Shown: positions 13,326-21,011 of the stretch, one piece after another
How positions within the stretch are numbered: position 1 is the first letter of the stretch
Layout: every line of letters starts with the position of its first letter
Assembly (NCBI GenBank): GCA_902363445.1
Contig: CABJAB010000010.1
Location: forward strand, 1-21,011
DNA from: Lachnospiraceae bacterium
Lineage (GTDB): Bacteria; Bacillota; Clostridia; Lachnospirales; Lachnospiraceae
DNA length: 21,011 nt
Reading direction: 5' to 3'
The notes under the pieces: generated by a model
The model's input: the letters and a program-made list of their open reading frames with translations, nothing else
The model's database searches: none
What the model was told of the DNA's origin: nothing
Position numbers and translations under genes: made by a program

Positions 13326-15533
13326 ATTGTAATGACCCAGAACGCCCTAGACGCTTACGCTATGGCAAACGGGTACGGCAAAGTAACAAAGGATATGTCA
13401 GAAGCTGAAAAGGTTGCCTTGCGGTATGCCTTTGTGCAGGATCAACTTTCTGCAGCGACTGGAGATTTTATCCGAACTTCGGACAGTTGGGCCAATCAGG
13501 TCCGAGTACTAAAGCTTAATTTTGAGAGCCTGAAAGCGACAATCGGGCAGGGTTTGATAAATGTATTAACCCCAGTATTAAAAGTCATCAATCAGTTGCT
13601 GGAAAAATTGATGACTTTGGCGGCATCGTTTAAAAACTTTACAGATTTACTTGCAGGAAAAAAGTCAAAAGGAAGTGCTGGAGGCGTAGGAGCTCTAGGC
13701 AGTGAAGCAGCATCCGCGAATGCGGGATTGAACGATGCGGCCGGTGCGGCAGATTCCTTATCGGATTCAACTGCAGGGGTTGGTAAATCAGCTAAAAAAG
13801 CAGCCAAAGAGATGAAGGCTCTGCTGGGATTCGACGAGATAAATAAGTTGTCTGATCCAGAAACAGGGTCAGACGATTCTGGAAGCGGCGGTTCTTCGGC
13901 GGGACACGGCGGAAGTGGTATAAGTTTTGGCGAAAGCCTGGCCGATACCGTATCTGGAAGTACCTTGATGGAAGACCTACATTCAGAGTTTGCTGATCTG
14001 ATCGATGCACAGGATTGGACAGGAATTGGAAAATACCTTGCGGATAAGATCAATTCAGGGCTGCAGTTTGTTTTTGACGCAATCAACTGGGACAAAGTAG
14101 GTCCCAAGATCACCCACTTTGTGTCTGCGTTTACAGACACCATTAATAGCTTGATCAGCAATTTGGACTGGGGATTACTGGGAAAGACTATCGGATCAGG
14201 AGTCAACACAGTCGTCAATACCCTGGACCTGCTTATTACCGGTATCGATTGGATAAATATAGGAAAGTCTTTTGCAACAGGGCTTAATGGAATCCTAAAT
14301 TCAGTCGACTGGGGGAACTTGGGTAAACTGATCGGCGATAAGCTCATGATCCTTCCAAGCATCTTGTATGGATTGATCGTTAATCTGGAATGGGGAAAGA
14401 TAGGGACCGCTTTGGCCCAGAGCCTTAACGGTATTCTCGGAGCGATAGACTTGAATATGTTTGCTGAAGGGGCAGGGGCGCTTGTCATGGGCCTTGTCGA
14501 CTTCATCAGAAATACGATAGCTACCTTTGATTGGTCGGGCTTGGTGGAATCTATTTGCGGGGCGATCAATGTACTGTTCTCCTCGATCGATTTCGGAGAA
14601 GTGGCCAGTGTATTGAGCGATCTGGTCAAAAAATTATTTAAATCGATCATAGCGATCATAGCAAAGATTGACTGGTCACAGATTGGATATGCTATATGGG
14701 ATTTTATAGCAAATATCGATTGGCTGGGGTTGATCAATGATATTCTGGAACTTATCGCAGGAGCTATAATTGCAGCTATTGATTTGGTATACGGAATCCT
14801 GGGCGGAGCTTGGGACACAATAGTAGACATTTTTTCTCCTATCGTGGACTGGTTCGCCGGGAAATTCAATGCAACAGTGGATGCAATCAAAGGGATATTC
14901 GCTCCGGTAGGGAACTTTTTTAAGGGTGTTTGGAAAGGTATCACATCAGTTTTTGGAAATATAAAAGATTGGTTCAAGGATAAATTCTCAGCTGCTTGGG
15001 AAGCCGTGAAAAATGTATTCTCATCCGGCGGGAAGATCTTTGACGGGATCAAGGATGGTATCCTGAATGGCCTGAAAGCAGTTATAAACGCTTTGATCAA
15101 AGGAATCAATGCCGTCGTTGCGATACCATTCAACGGCATCAATGCAGCGCTGAGATTTATTAAGGGCGTCAATATCCTGGGTTATAAACCGTTTGATTGG
15201 ATCTCGGAAATTAACGTACCGCAGATACCTATGCTTGCCAAGGGTGGCTATGTACAGGCCAATACGCCACAGCTTGCGATGATTGGCGATAACAGACATC
15301 AGGGCGAGGTCGTGGCACCAGAAGATAAGCTTTTGGAGATGGCAAAGATGGCAGCCCAGATGTCCGGAAGCGGGAATGCAGAGGTTGTACCATTATTAAA
15401 GCAACTGATCGATATTATAAAGTCCCTAAATGGGGACACGGTGTTATATCTAGGAGATGAAGAAGTGGCGAGGTCAAATAAAAGAGGGACAGCAAGGCTT
15501 CAGAGACGATATTCCACGGTGGAATTTACATAA
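13326..15533 (+). CDS. Tape measure protein, exon 2 (residues 189-923)
   Basis: Exon 2 resumes as IVMTQNALDAYAMANGYGK, then EKVALRYAFVQDQLSAATGD and SWANQVRVLKLNFESLKATIGQGL, the core shared by Firmicutes tape measures. From about residue 417 to 660 it holds some ten imperfect 30-40-aa repeats, each marked by (D/E/N)W followed by an IG-like pair (DWTGIG, DWGLLG, DWINIG, DWGNLG, EWGKIG, DWSQIG), with hydrophobic helices between. Near the C-terminus lies AKGGYVQANTPQLAMIGDNR, a common tape measure ending. If splicing failed, translation could start at ATG 13332 and give a 733-aa protein lacking the N-terminal part. No peptidase or lysozyme domain is visible. Confidence 0.9.
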   Translation: MVMTQNALDAYAMANGYGKVTKDMSEAEKVALRYAFVQDQLSAATGDFIRTSDSWANQVRVLKLNFESLKATIGQGLINVLTPVLKVINQLLEKLMTLAASFKNFTDLLAGKKSKGSAGGVGALGSEAASANAGLNDAAGAADSLSDSTAGVGKSAKKAAKEMKALLGFDEINKLSDPETGSDDSGSGGSSAGHGGSGISFGESLADTVSGSTLMEDLHSEFADLIDAQDWTGIGKYLADKINSGLQFVFDAINWDKVGPKITHFVSAFTDTINSLISNLDWGLLGKTIGSGVNTVVNTLDLLITGIDWINIGKSFATGLNGILNSVDWGNLGKLIGDKLMILPSILYGLIVNLEWGKIGTALAQSLNGILGAIDLNMFAEGAGALVMGLVDFIRNTIATFDWSGLVESICGAINVLFSSIDFGEVASVLSDLVKKLFKSIIAIIAKIDWSQIGYAIWDFIANIDWLGLINDILELIAGAIIAAIDLVYGILGGAWDTIVDIFSPIVDWFAGKFNATVDAIKGIFAPVGNFFKGVWKGITSVFGNIKDWFKDKFSAAWEAVKNVFSSGGKIFDGIKDGILNGLKAVINALIKGINAVVAIPFNGINAALRFIKGVNILGYKPFDWISEINVPQIPMLAKGGYVQANTPQLAMIGDNRHQGEVVAPEDKLLEMAKMAAQMSGSGNAEVVPLLKQLIDIIKSLNGDTVLYLGDEEVARSNKRGTARLQRRYSTVEFT

Positions 15534-15545
15534 GGGAGGGTTTAT

Positions 15546-15896
15546 ATGTTATTTGCAGTCGGGACAACACCGCTCCCGAGCCCCGTATCCTTATCCATTG
15601 ACGATGAGATCATCTGGTCATCGGATACGGGACGGACCCTTTCGGGTGACATGGTCGGAGATGTGGTGGCAGAAAAAAAGAATCTGAATGTAAAATGGGG
15701 AATCCTGGGCGAGAAGGACTATCTGGTGATAAAGAAAAACCTTCTTCCGGGATTCTTTCCTTTATTATTTCATGACGACGGAATGGACATTCGGATAGAG
15801 AGCTATCGTGGAACACTCTCCAAGGAAATTCTTGGAGACATAGGGGATGGGGATTACTATTACCGGAGTGTATCGGTCAACATAGTCCAGAGGTAA
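15546..15896 (+). CDS. Tail protein of the DUF6711 type, distal-tail position
   Basis: The 116-aa protein follows the tape measure gene, the slot of the distal tail protein. Its sequence PSPVSLSIDDEIIWSSDTGR and GDMVGDVVAEKKNLNVKWG is what I recognise as the DUF6711 group of phage proteins, which are short, beta-rich and of unproven function. I infer a role at the tail end, as a hub or adaptor linking tube and tip. GGGAGGGTTTAT provides the ribosome site, and the next gene begins four bases after its end. Confidence 0.72.
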   Translation: MLFAVGTTPLPSPVSLSIDDEIIWSSDTGRTLSGDMVGDVVAEKKNLNVKWGILGEKDYLVIKKNLLPGFFPLLFHDDGMDIRIESYRGTLSKEILGDIGDGDYYYRSVSVNIVQR

Positions 15897-15900
15897 CAGC

Positions 15901-18564
15901 ATGATAAATACGAGTAATGAGTACAAAGAAAAGATCCGGACAGACCGGACATTTTATGCAAAGGCTGACATAGAATTGCCAGATGGAACGGTCCTGCATG
16001 TACAGCATAACGAGGAGACCAGCGACATCATGTCAGGCGGCTTTAAGCTTGAAGATGGGACTTCGGGCAGCGGGAGTTTTGATATAGGCGCCGCAGTGAT
16101 AAACCAGTTTACCCTTATCCTAAACAATGCAGACGAAAAATATAGTCAGTATGATTTTGTTGGTGCTGTGATCCGCCCACAGATAGGGCTGAAGTTGTCA
16201 GATACCGTGGAATGGCTAAAAAAGGGTGTTTTTACGGTGGACGAGGCAAATACACCAGGGAATACCATTGTGATCACGGCTTTGGATAACATGGAGAAGT
16301 TTGACCGGCCGTATACGGACAGTACACTTGCTTACCCGGCGACATTGTCAGAGATCGTAAGGGATGCCTGTCAACGCTGCAGAGTCGCACTGGATACAAT
16401 GGATTTTGACCAGTCAGATTACGAAGTGGCAGAAAAGCCACAGGAGGCGAATACCTTCCGGGAAGTGCTGTCTGCGGTGGCCCAGATAGCCGGATGCTAT
16501 TGCCGGTGTAATGTAGACGGTCATCTTGAACTGAAATGGTATGACTTTTCTGCGTTTGAAAATGATGATAACCTTTACGGCGGCCATTTTGACCGGCTGG
16601 ATGATAGCAGATATCTTTCCGGGGATACGGCAGACGGCGGTAGGTTCCAGCCGTGGAATGATGGTGACGTGATCGATGGGGGAAGGTTTACCCAAATGCA
16701 AAAGTATCACCACCTGTATGCCCTTTATAATCAGGAGATCGCCGTAGATGATGTTGTGATCACCGGAATGCGTGTGACAACAGGCGAAAACGATTCTTTC
16801 CTAAATGGCACCCCTGGATATGTGCTAAACATTGAAAAGAATGCACTTATTCAGCCGGGAAAGGAACAGGAGATCGCAGAGCACCTCGGGAAAAAACTGA
16901 TAGGAGTCCGGTTCCGTCCATTAAAGATATCAGCCCAGTCTGACCCGTCTATTGAAGCGGGTGATATCGCATATGTGTCAGATAGAAAAGGAAACAGCTA
17001 TCAGACTGTCATAACCAATCTTTCATTTGAGATTGGGAACGCTGAAAGTTACATATGTGATGCTGAGACACCATCTAGAAATAGCGCTACCCGGTATTCG
17101 GATAGCACAAAAGCGGTGGTAGAGGCCAGAAAGTCGGCAGAAAAACAACTGACGGTCTACGAGCAGGCGGCTACCACTATGATGCAGCTCATCTCCCAGG
17201 GGTTTGGGCTGTATTTTACTGTTAAAGATCAGGAGGACGGATCAAAAAAACCTTATCTGCACGACAAACCCACCATAGAGGAGAGCCGTGTAGTCTGGAC
17301 GGTCACGAGTACCGGCTTGATGGTATCAAAGGATGAGACCATGACCTGGGCCGTGGATGTCAATGGAAACGCCTTATTTAACGTGATAACAGCGCGTGGA
17401 CTTAATGCGGACTGGATCAATACTGGGACTCTGACTGTAGGCGGCAGTGGATATATGGGAATGATACGAGTACGCGACCCGGGAGGATCACAGGTTGCGA
17501 GCCTATCAACAGAGGGCATCACGGCTACAGCCGGCGCGATAGGCGGTTTTAAGATCATAGCGGACGAACTGTATCATCCATATGCATCCTCGGGAAACCT
17601 GGGTGTCGGAATGTCATCATCCGGGAGTAAGTATGGTTTTTGGGCTGGGGAGACCAATGGCGCAAATGGATCGGCACGATCAGACGCGAAATTCCGAGTC
17701 GGCAATAATGGGAAACTTTTTGCCACGGAGGCGGATATCACAGGCAGGATCATAGCGACGGACGGTGCTTTCAACGGTACGGTCAATGCAAGCTCAGGGG
17801 TGTTCAGCAGCATCACGGTCAGTGGGAGCACTTGGTCTGGCGGGAATGTAAATTCTGCATCCGTGAATTCACCGAGTATCTCTGGAGGAAGCTATTCCAA
17901 TGGTTCCATGTCTGGCGGGAGTTACAGCAGCGGGAACATGTACGGATGTACGGTCCCGTCCAATTCCGCGCTTTACATGGGATCATCAGCCAACTATGTC
18001 GATTATTCCAATTCTGGTGCAGTCAGGGTCAGCGCCGGGGGCTCCGCGGGTGTGATCTTGTCAGGGGCAGGAGGGATCGTGGTCCAGGATGGTTCCATGA
18101 CTGTCATGAAAAATCTGTATGTCCAAGGAGACTTTTCTGTGAGCGGCGCCAATAAGCATAGGGTCATCGAGACCAAAAACTACGGTATGCGCGCGATGTC
18201 AGCGTTTGAAACACCGCTTCCAACGTTCTCCGATTATGGTAAGGGCAGGATCGCAGAAGACGGATTCTGTTATATCTTCCCGGATCCTGTGTTCCTAGAG
18301 ACTATTATCACGAGCCATGAAAGTACGGTATTCCTGACGAAATACGGGCCGGGAGATGTCTGGGTAGATGAGGAGAAGAGCACGGACCGGGTGATTGCAG
18401 TCGCTGGCACACCTGGTCTTAAGTTTTCATGGGAGACCAGGTTTTTACAGATTGGGAATACTGGGGAGAGGAATGAACCTTTCCGGTCTGATGAGGGCGA
18501 GATCGACTATGAAAAGGAAGGGAGCGATTATGTGATGGATTATGAAAGGAGATTACAATCATGA
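15901..18564 (+). CDS. Tail-tip/hub protein with C-terminal fibre region
   Basis: This 887-aa protein is probably the tail-associated hub that seals the tube and contacts the host. The N-terminal half (start MINTSNEYKEKIRTDRTFYA) is beta-rich, like tail-hub domains of Firmicutes phages (FTVDEANTPGNTIVITALDN; SYQTVITNLSFEIGNAE, where such hub proteins end). A helical linker follows (about 398-440), then beta-repeat fibre sequence, including a Gly/Ser stretch of SGGSYS-type repeats (residues 661-681). The end (FPDPVFLETI, VFLTKYGPGDVWVDEE, AGTPGLKFSWE) matches a block common at the ends of gut phage tail proteins. No peptidase motif is evident. Its last bases overlap the next start (ATGA). Confidence 0.83.
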   Translation: MINTSNEYKEKIRTDRTFYAKADIELPDGTVLHVQHNEETSDIMSGGFKLEDGTSGSGSFDIGAAVINQFTLILNNADEKYSQYDFVGAVIRPQIGLKLSDTVEWLKKGVFTVDEANTPGNTIVITALDNMEKFDRPYTDSTLAYPATLSEIVRDACQRCRVALDTMDFDQSDYEVAEKPQEANTFREVLSAVAQIAGCYCRCNVDGHLELKWYDFSAFENDDNLYGGHFDRLDDSRYLSGDTADGGRFQPWNDGDVIDGGRFTQMQKYHHLYALYNQEIAVDDVVITGMRVTTGENDSFLNGTPGYVLNIEKNALIQPGKEQEIAEHLGKKLIGVRFRPLKISAQSDPSIEAGDIAYVSDRKGNSYQTVITNLSFEIGNAESYICDAETPSRNSATRYSDSTKAVVEARKSAEKQLTVYEQAATTMMQLISQGFGLYFTVKDQEDGSKKPYLHDKPTIEESRVVWTVTSTGLMVSKDETMTWAVDVNGNALFNVITARGLNADWINTGTLTVGGSGYMGMIRVRDPGGSQVASLSTEGITATAGAIGGFKIIADELYHPYASSGNLGVGMSSSGSKYGFWAGETNGANGSARSDAKFRVGNNGKLFATEADITGRIIATDGAFNGTVNASSGVFSSITVSGSTWSGGNVNSASVNSPSISGGSYSNGSMSGGSYSSGNMYGCTVPSNSALYMGSSANYVDYSNSGAVRVSAGGSAGVILSGAGGIVVQDGSMTVMKNLYVQGDFSVSGANKHRVIETKNYGMRAMSAFETPLPTFSDYGKGRIAEDGFCYIFPDPVFLETIITSHESTVFLTKYGPGDVWVDEEKSTDRVIAVAGTPGLKFSWETRFLQIGNTGERNEPFRSDEGEIDYEKEGSDYVMDYERRLQS

Positions 18565-18782
18565 GTACGATCAATAAGATCACCAGTGTGACCAGCCATG
18601 TGACAGGAGAAGGGCAGCGCCTATCCTATACCTATTCCGTGATCGATGGTTCCAGCGGGGCTGTGATATCGGATAACAACCGGGAAAGCCTTGTGGTCAT
18701 CGAGGGGATCACGGAGAACGATACGGTCCTGGTCCACATCAGAGCGATAGAAGACTATATCAAGGGGAAGATGGAGGGATAG
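18561..18782 (+). CDS. Small hypothetical tail-module protein
   Basis: The 73-aa protein starts MSTINKITSVTSHVTGEG and ends VLVHIRAIEDYIKGKMEG. It is beta-rich with a C-terminal helix. GAAAGGAG stands about ten bases upstream, and the start overlaps the tail-tip stop by four bases while the next gene starts three bases after its end, so it is co-translated with tip and fibre genes. A fibre-attachment or chaperone role is possible from location only; I recognise no characterised family. Confidence 0.7.
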   Translation: MSTINKITSVTSHVTGEGQRLSYTYSVIDGSSGAVISDNNRESLVVIEGITENDTVLVHIRAIEDYIKGKMEG

Positions 18783-18785
18783 CGT

Positions 18786-19784
18786 ATGGCGATACAGAAC
18801 CGTCGCGGGTCATATGAGGATTTCGATCCATACAAGATGCTCCCTGGAGAATGGGGAGTGGCATTAGACAGCGACCCGAAGTGCCAAGATGGAAAGAGCG
18901 TATACATGTGTTTTTCCGCTGGCACGACAAAAAGGATGGCGACCTATGACGATATGGTGGAGGATGTCAAGGAGTCAACAAAGGAGATCGCAGAACAATT
19001 CACAGGAGAAGTGAGGCAGGCGACCGATGACGCTAATACAGCTGCCAAAGGGGCGCAGGAGATCACTGCGTATGTCCAGCAAAAGCTGGATCAAGGAGAG
19101 TTTGTCGGTGAACGAGGTCCTCAGGGGCCTACAGGTCCCCAAGGAGCACAAGGTATCCAGGGACCAAAGGGGGATACGGGTCCACAGGGTCCTATCGGGG
19201 CGACTGGACCTGCGGGCCCACAGGGATTGAATGGGGAACAAGGGGACACCGGCCCAACGGGTCCACAGGGTCCAGCAGGGGCTGTCGGAAAGACGGGTCC
19301 ACAGGGTCCGCAGGGGATACAAGGCGCAAAGGGAGATACAGGGGCTCAGGGCCCGAAAGGACAAAAGGGAGACACTGGCCCAGCTGGTGCAGATGGTAAA
19401 GATGGGATACAAGGTCCGAGGGGGGATACAGGTCCTGCGGGCCCTCAAGGACCCAAAGGAGCAACGGGAGCCACGGGGGCTGTTGGGCCACAAGGAGCCA
19501 AAGGAGCCACCGGTCCTCAAGGGCCCAAAGGAGATACAGGAGCAACGGGAGCCACGGGGGCCACGGGAGCTACAGGAGCACAGGGCATCCAGGGAGTCAA
19601 GGGCGATAAAGGGGATAAAGGTGACCGAGGGGATAGCGGCGTGACGGCCCCTATAGGTGGTTTTTTTACTTTGTATGTTGATGGAGACGGAAACTTATAC
19701 GTCTGTTCTTCAGACGGCAGTACAGTACCGGAATTTGAGTTTGATAACAGCACAGGTGATCTATATTTTTTGACGGAGGTATAA
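18786..19784 (+). CDS. Collagen-like tail fibre protein 1
   Basis: The 332-aa protein has an N-terminal attachment domain (QNRRGSYEDFDPYKMLPGEW, residues 4-23, then GKSVYMCFSAG), a predicted coiled coil (about 54-104) that can start trimerisation, and some 59 uninterrupted Gly-X-Y triplets (about 108-285) rich in GPQ, GPK, GDT and GAT. A short beta tip (GGFFTLYVDGDGNLYVCSSD) closes it. Such collagen-like triple helices form thin, stiff fibres in phage tails. Hydroxyproline is not made in bacteria, so stability would come from charge pairs (GDK, GDR) and Pro. The DNA repeats heavily and can recombine with the next gene. Confidence 0.88.
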   Translation: MAIQNRRGSYEDFDPYKMLPGEWGVALDSDPKCQDGKSVYMCFSAGTTKRMATYDDMVEDVKESTKEIAEQFTGEVRQATDDANTAAKGAQEITAYVQQKLDQGEFVGERGPQGPTGPQGAQGIQGPKGDTGPQGPIGATGPAGPQGLNGEQGDTGPTGPQGPAGAVGKTGPQGPQGIQGAKGDTGAQGPKGQKGDTGPAGADGKDGIQGPRGDTGPAGPQGPKGATGATGAVGPQGAKGATGPQGPKGDTGATGATGATGATGAQGIQGVKGDKGDKGDRGDSGVTAPIGGFFTLYVDGDGNLYVCSSDGSTVPEFEFDNSTGDLYFLTEV

Positions 19785-19785
19785 A

Positions 19786-21011
19786 ATGGCAACAACGAAA
19801 ACGCTGATCGGAAACATCAAAGGCCCCAAAGGGGATAAAGGGGACATGGGAGCAACTGGCGCACAGGGGCCCGTTGGCCCTCAGGGAAAGACCGGAGCAA
19901 CTGGTGCTGCCGGACCGCAAGGTGCACAGGGGCCCAAGGGAGATACAGGGGTTCAGGGACCGAAAGGCGATACTGGCACAGCTGGAGCGACCGGCGCTTC
20001 TGGTCAGAGGGGAAGCCGTTGGACCCAGGGAACAGCGATCACCAGTACAAGCACTACAGCAGCCATTTACAGCGGTACAGGTATCACGGACGCACTTGTG
20101 GATGATAACTATCTGAATACGTCCACAGGAAATACATATCGATGTACGACAGCTGGTAATGCGGATACGGCAAAATGGGTATATACAGGATGTATAAAAG
20201 GTGCTACGGGAGCCACAGGCCCGAAGGGAGCGACTGGAGCGGAAGGCCCACAAGGGGAACCAGGAGCGAAGGGAGATGCTGGAGCGATAGGTCCTCAGGG
20301 TCCTATCGGGGCTACGGGAGCCACAGGTCCCCAGGGGCCGAAGGGAGATAAGGGAGATGTGGGTCCAACAGGCCCACAGGGATTGACTGGAGCGTCTGGA
20401 GCGACGGGACCGCAAGGCCCCAAGGGAGACAAAGGGGACACTGGCCCTCAGGGACCGGCAGGCCCCCAAGGGCCGGAAGGCCCGGCAGGAGAGATCAGTG
20501 CAAGCTCCACGCTCGCTTTTACAGAAGCAAATATCCGAGCGAATATTGAATCCGGGGAAGACTGCGGGACTATCTTCGGAAAGATAAAAAAGTGGTTGAG
20601 TGACTTAAAAGCAGTCGCTTTTTCCGGAAGCTATGATGATCTGAGCAATAGGCCATCATTAGGTGCAGCGGCATCAAATGATGTATCGAACAGCCTTACA
20701 CAATCATCGGACGGATATGTCCTGGATGCCAGGCAGGGAAAGGTCCTGGCGGATAAGATCGGAAACACATCTGCCCTTACGACTACTGCTAAGACCGTAG
20801 TCTTAGCAGTCAATGAATTAAATGCAGGTACAAATGGTGTCACGGGGATACGTGTCCAACGAGGGACAACAGGGGCCGTTTCGGTGGGGGGATCCAGCAG
20901 CCAGAGTGTGTCAGTGACCTTCGGGGTGGCATTTTCCGCTAATCCGACGGCTATCGCGATCCCACGGTCAAACGATACCTTCGAGGTGGCGTTGACGGCA
21001 AAGAGCACCAC
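19786..21011 (+). CDS. Collagen-like tail fibre protein 2 (3' end beyond window)
   Basis: The frame opens at ATG 19786 behind GGAGG and stays open to the window end (408 codons seen). Two Gly-X-Y tracts (about residues 12-77 and 138-235) flank a globular insert (GSRWTQGTAITSTSTTAAIY to NADTAKWVYTGCIKG), a module seen in many gut phage fibres as I recall. After the second tract come SASSTLAFTEANIRANIESG and FGKIKKWLSDLKAVAFSGSY, a common fibre linker, and then a beta-rich region (GIRVQRGTTGAVSVGGSSSQ) that likely begins the receptor-binding tip. Its C-terminus is missing only because the window ends. The start lies one base after the previous stop. Confidence 0.88.
   Translation, partial: MATTKTLIGNIKGPKGDKGDMGATGAQGPVGPQGKTGATGAAGPQGAQGPKGDTGVQGPKGDTGTAGATGASGQRGSRWTQGTAITSTSTTAAIYSGTGITDALVDDNYLNTSTGNTYRCTTAGNADTAKWVYTGCIKGATGATGPKGATGAEGPQGEPGAKGDAGAIGPQGPIGATGATGPQGPKGDKGDVGPTGPQGLTGASGATGPQGPKGDKGDTGPQGPAGPQGPEGPAGEISASSTLAFTEANIRANIESGEDCGTIFGKIKKWLSDLKAVAFSGSYDDLSNRPSLGAAASNDVSNSLTQSSDGYVLDARQGKVLADKIGNTSALTTTAKTVVLAVNELNAGTNGVTGIRVQRGTTGAVSVGGSSSQSVSVTFGVAFSANPTAIAIPRSNDTFEVALTAKST

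Noticed and set aside
13592..15172. 526-aa open frame on the minus strand
   Set aside because: Antisense shadow of the tape measure gene: no ribosome site, proline/serine-rich composition, no family resemblance.
18975..20469. Several minus- and plus-strand open frames over the collagen region
   Set aside because: They mirror the Gly-X-Y codon repeats in wrong frames, giving Leu/Ser/Arg or Pro-Leu low-complexity sequence without starts that make sense.

Overview
The window is the packaging, head and tail part of a temperate, long-tailed (siphovirus-type) phage genome, most likely an integrated prophage of a Gram-positive gut Clostridia/Lachnospiraceae-like host. Supporting signs are the strong AGGAGG-type ribosome sites, mixed ATG/GTG starts, moderate GC content, every real gene on the + strand with short gaps or 4-8 bp overlaps, and protein types (Minor_capsid_2/3-like connectors, DUF6711-like tail protein, collagen-repeat fibres) typical of Firmicutes phages. 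No host chromosomal gene is visible.

Layout: a GC-rich, hairpin-rich leader with an intrinsic terminator (1-143) and a small unknown gene; terminase small and large subunits (398-2339); portal (2344-3942); two small unknown genes (3821-4257); a minor capsid protein with a C-terminal ADP-ribosyltransferase domain (4244-5962); a separate transcription unit holding a 43-aa gene and an ADP-ribosylglycohydrolase, with its own sigma-A promoter and terminator (5964-7055); a repeat-bearing leader (7056-7231); scaffold, major capsid and head-tail connector genes (7232-10554); tail tube (10557-11009); tail assembly chaperones expressed through an apparent +1/-2 frameshift (11024-11675); a zinc-ribbon mini-gene without a canonical start codon (11671-11820); a tape measure gene split by a 900-nt group I intron encoding an HNH homing endonuclease (11862-15533); distal tail and tail-tip proteins (15546-18564); and two collagen-like fibre genes, the second running off the window end.

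Working together: the terminase pumps DNA through the portal into a shell built by scaffold and capsid proteins; connectors close the head and join a tail whose length is set by the tape measure; tail-tip and collagen fibres contact the host. The most interesting unit is the pair formed by a capsid-borne ADP-ribosyltransferase, likely delivered with the DNA, and an adjacent independently expressed ADP-ribosyl hydrolase. This resembles an effector with its antidote and could protect a lysogen. The pairing is read from sequence motifs and gene order; the function is inference.
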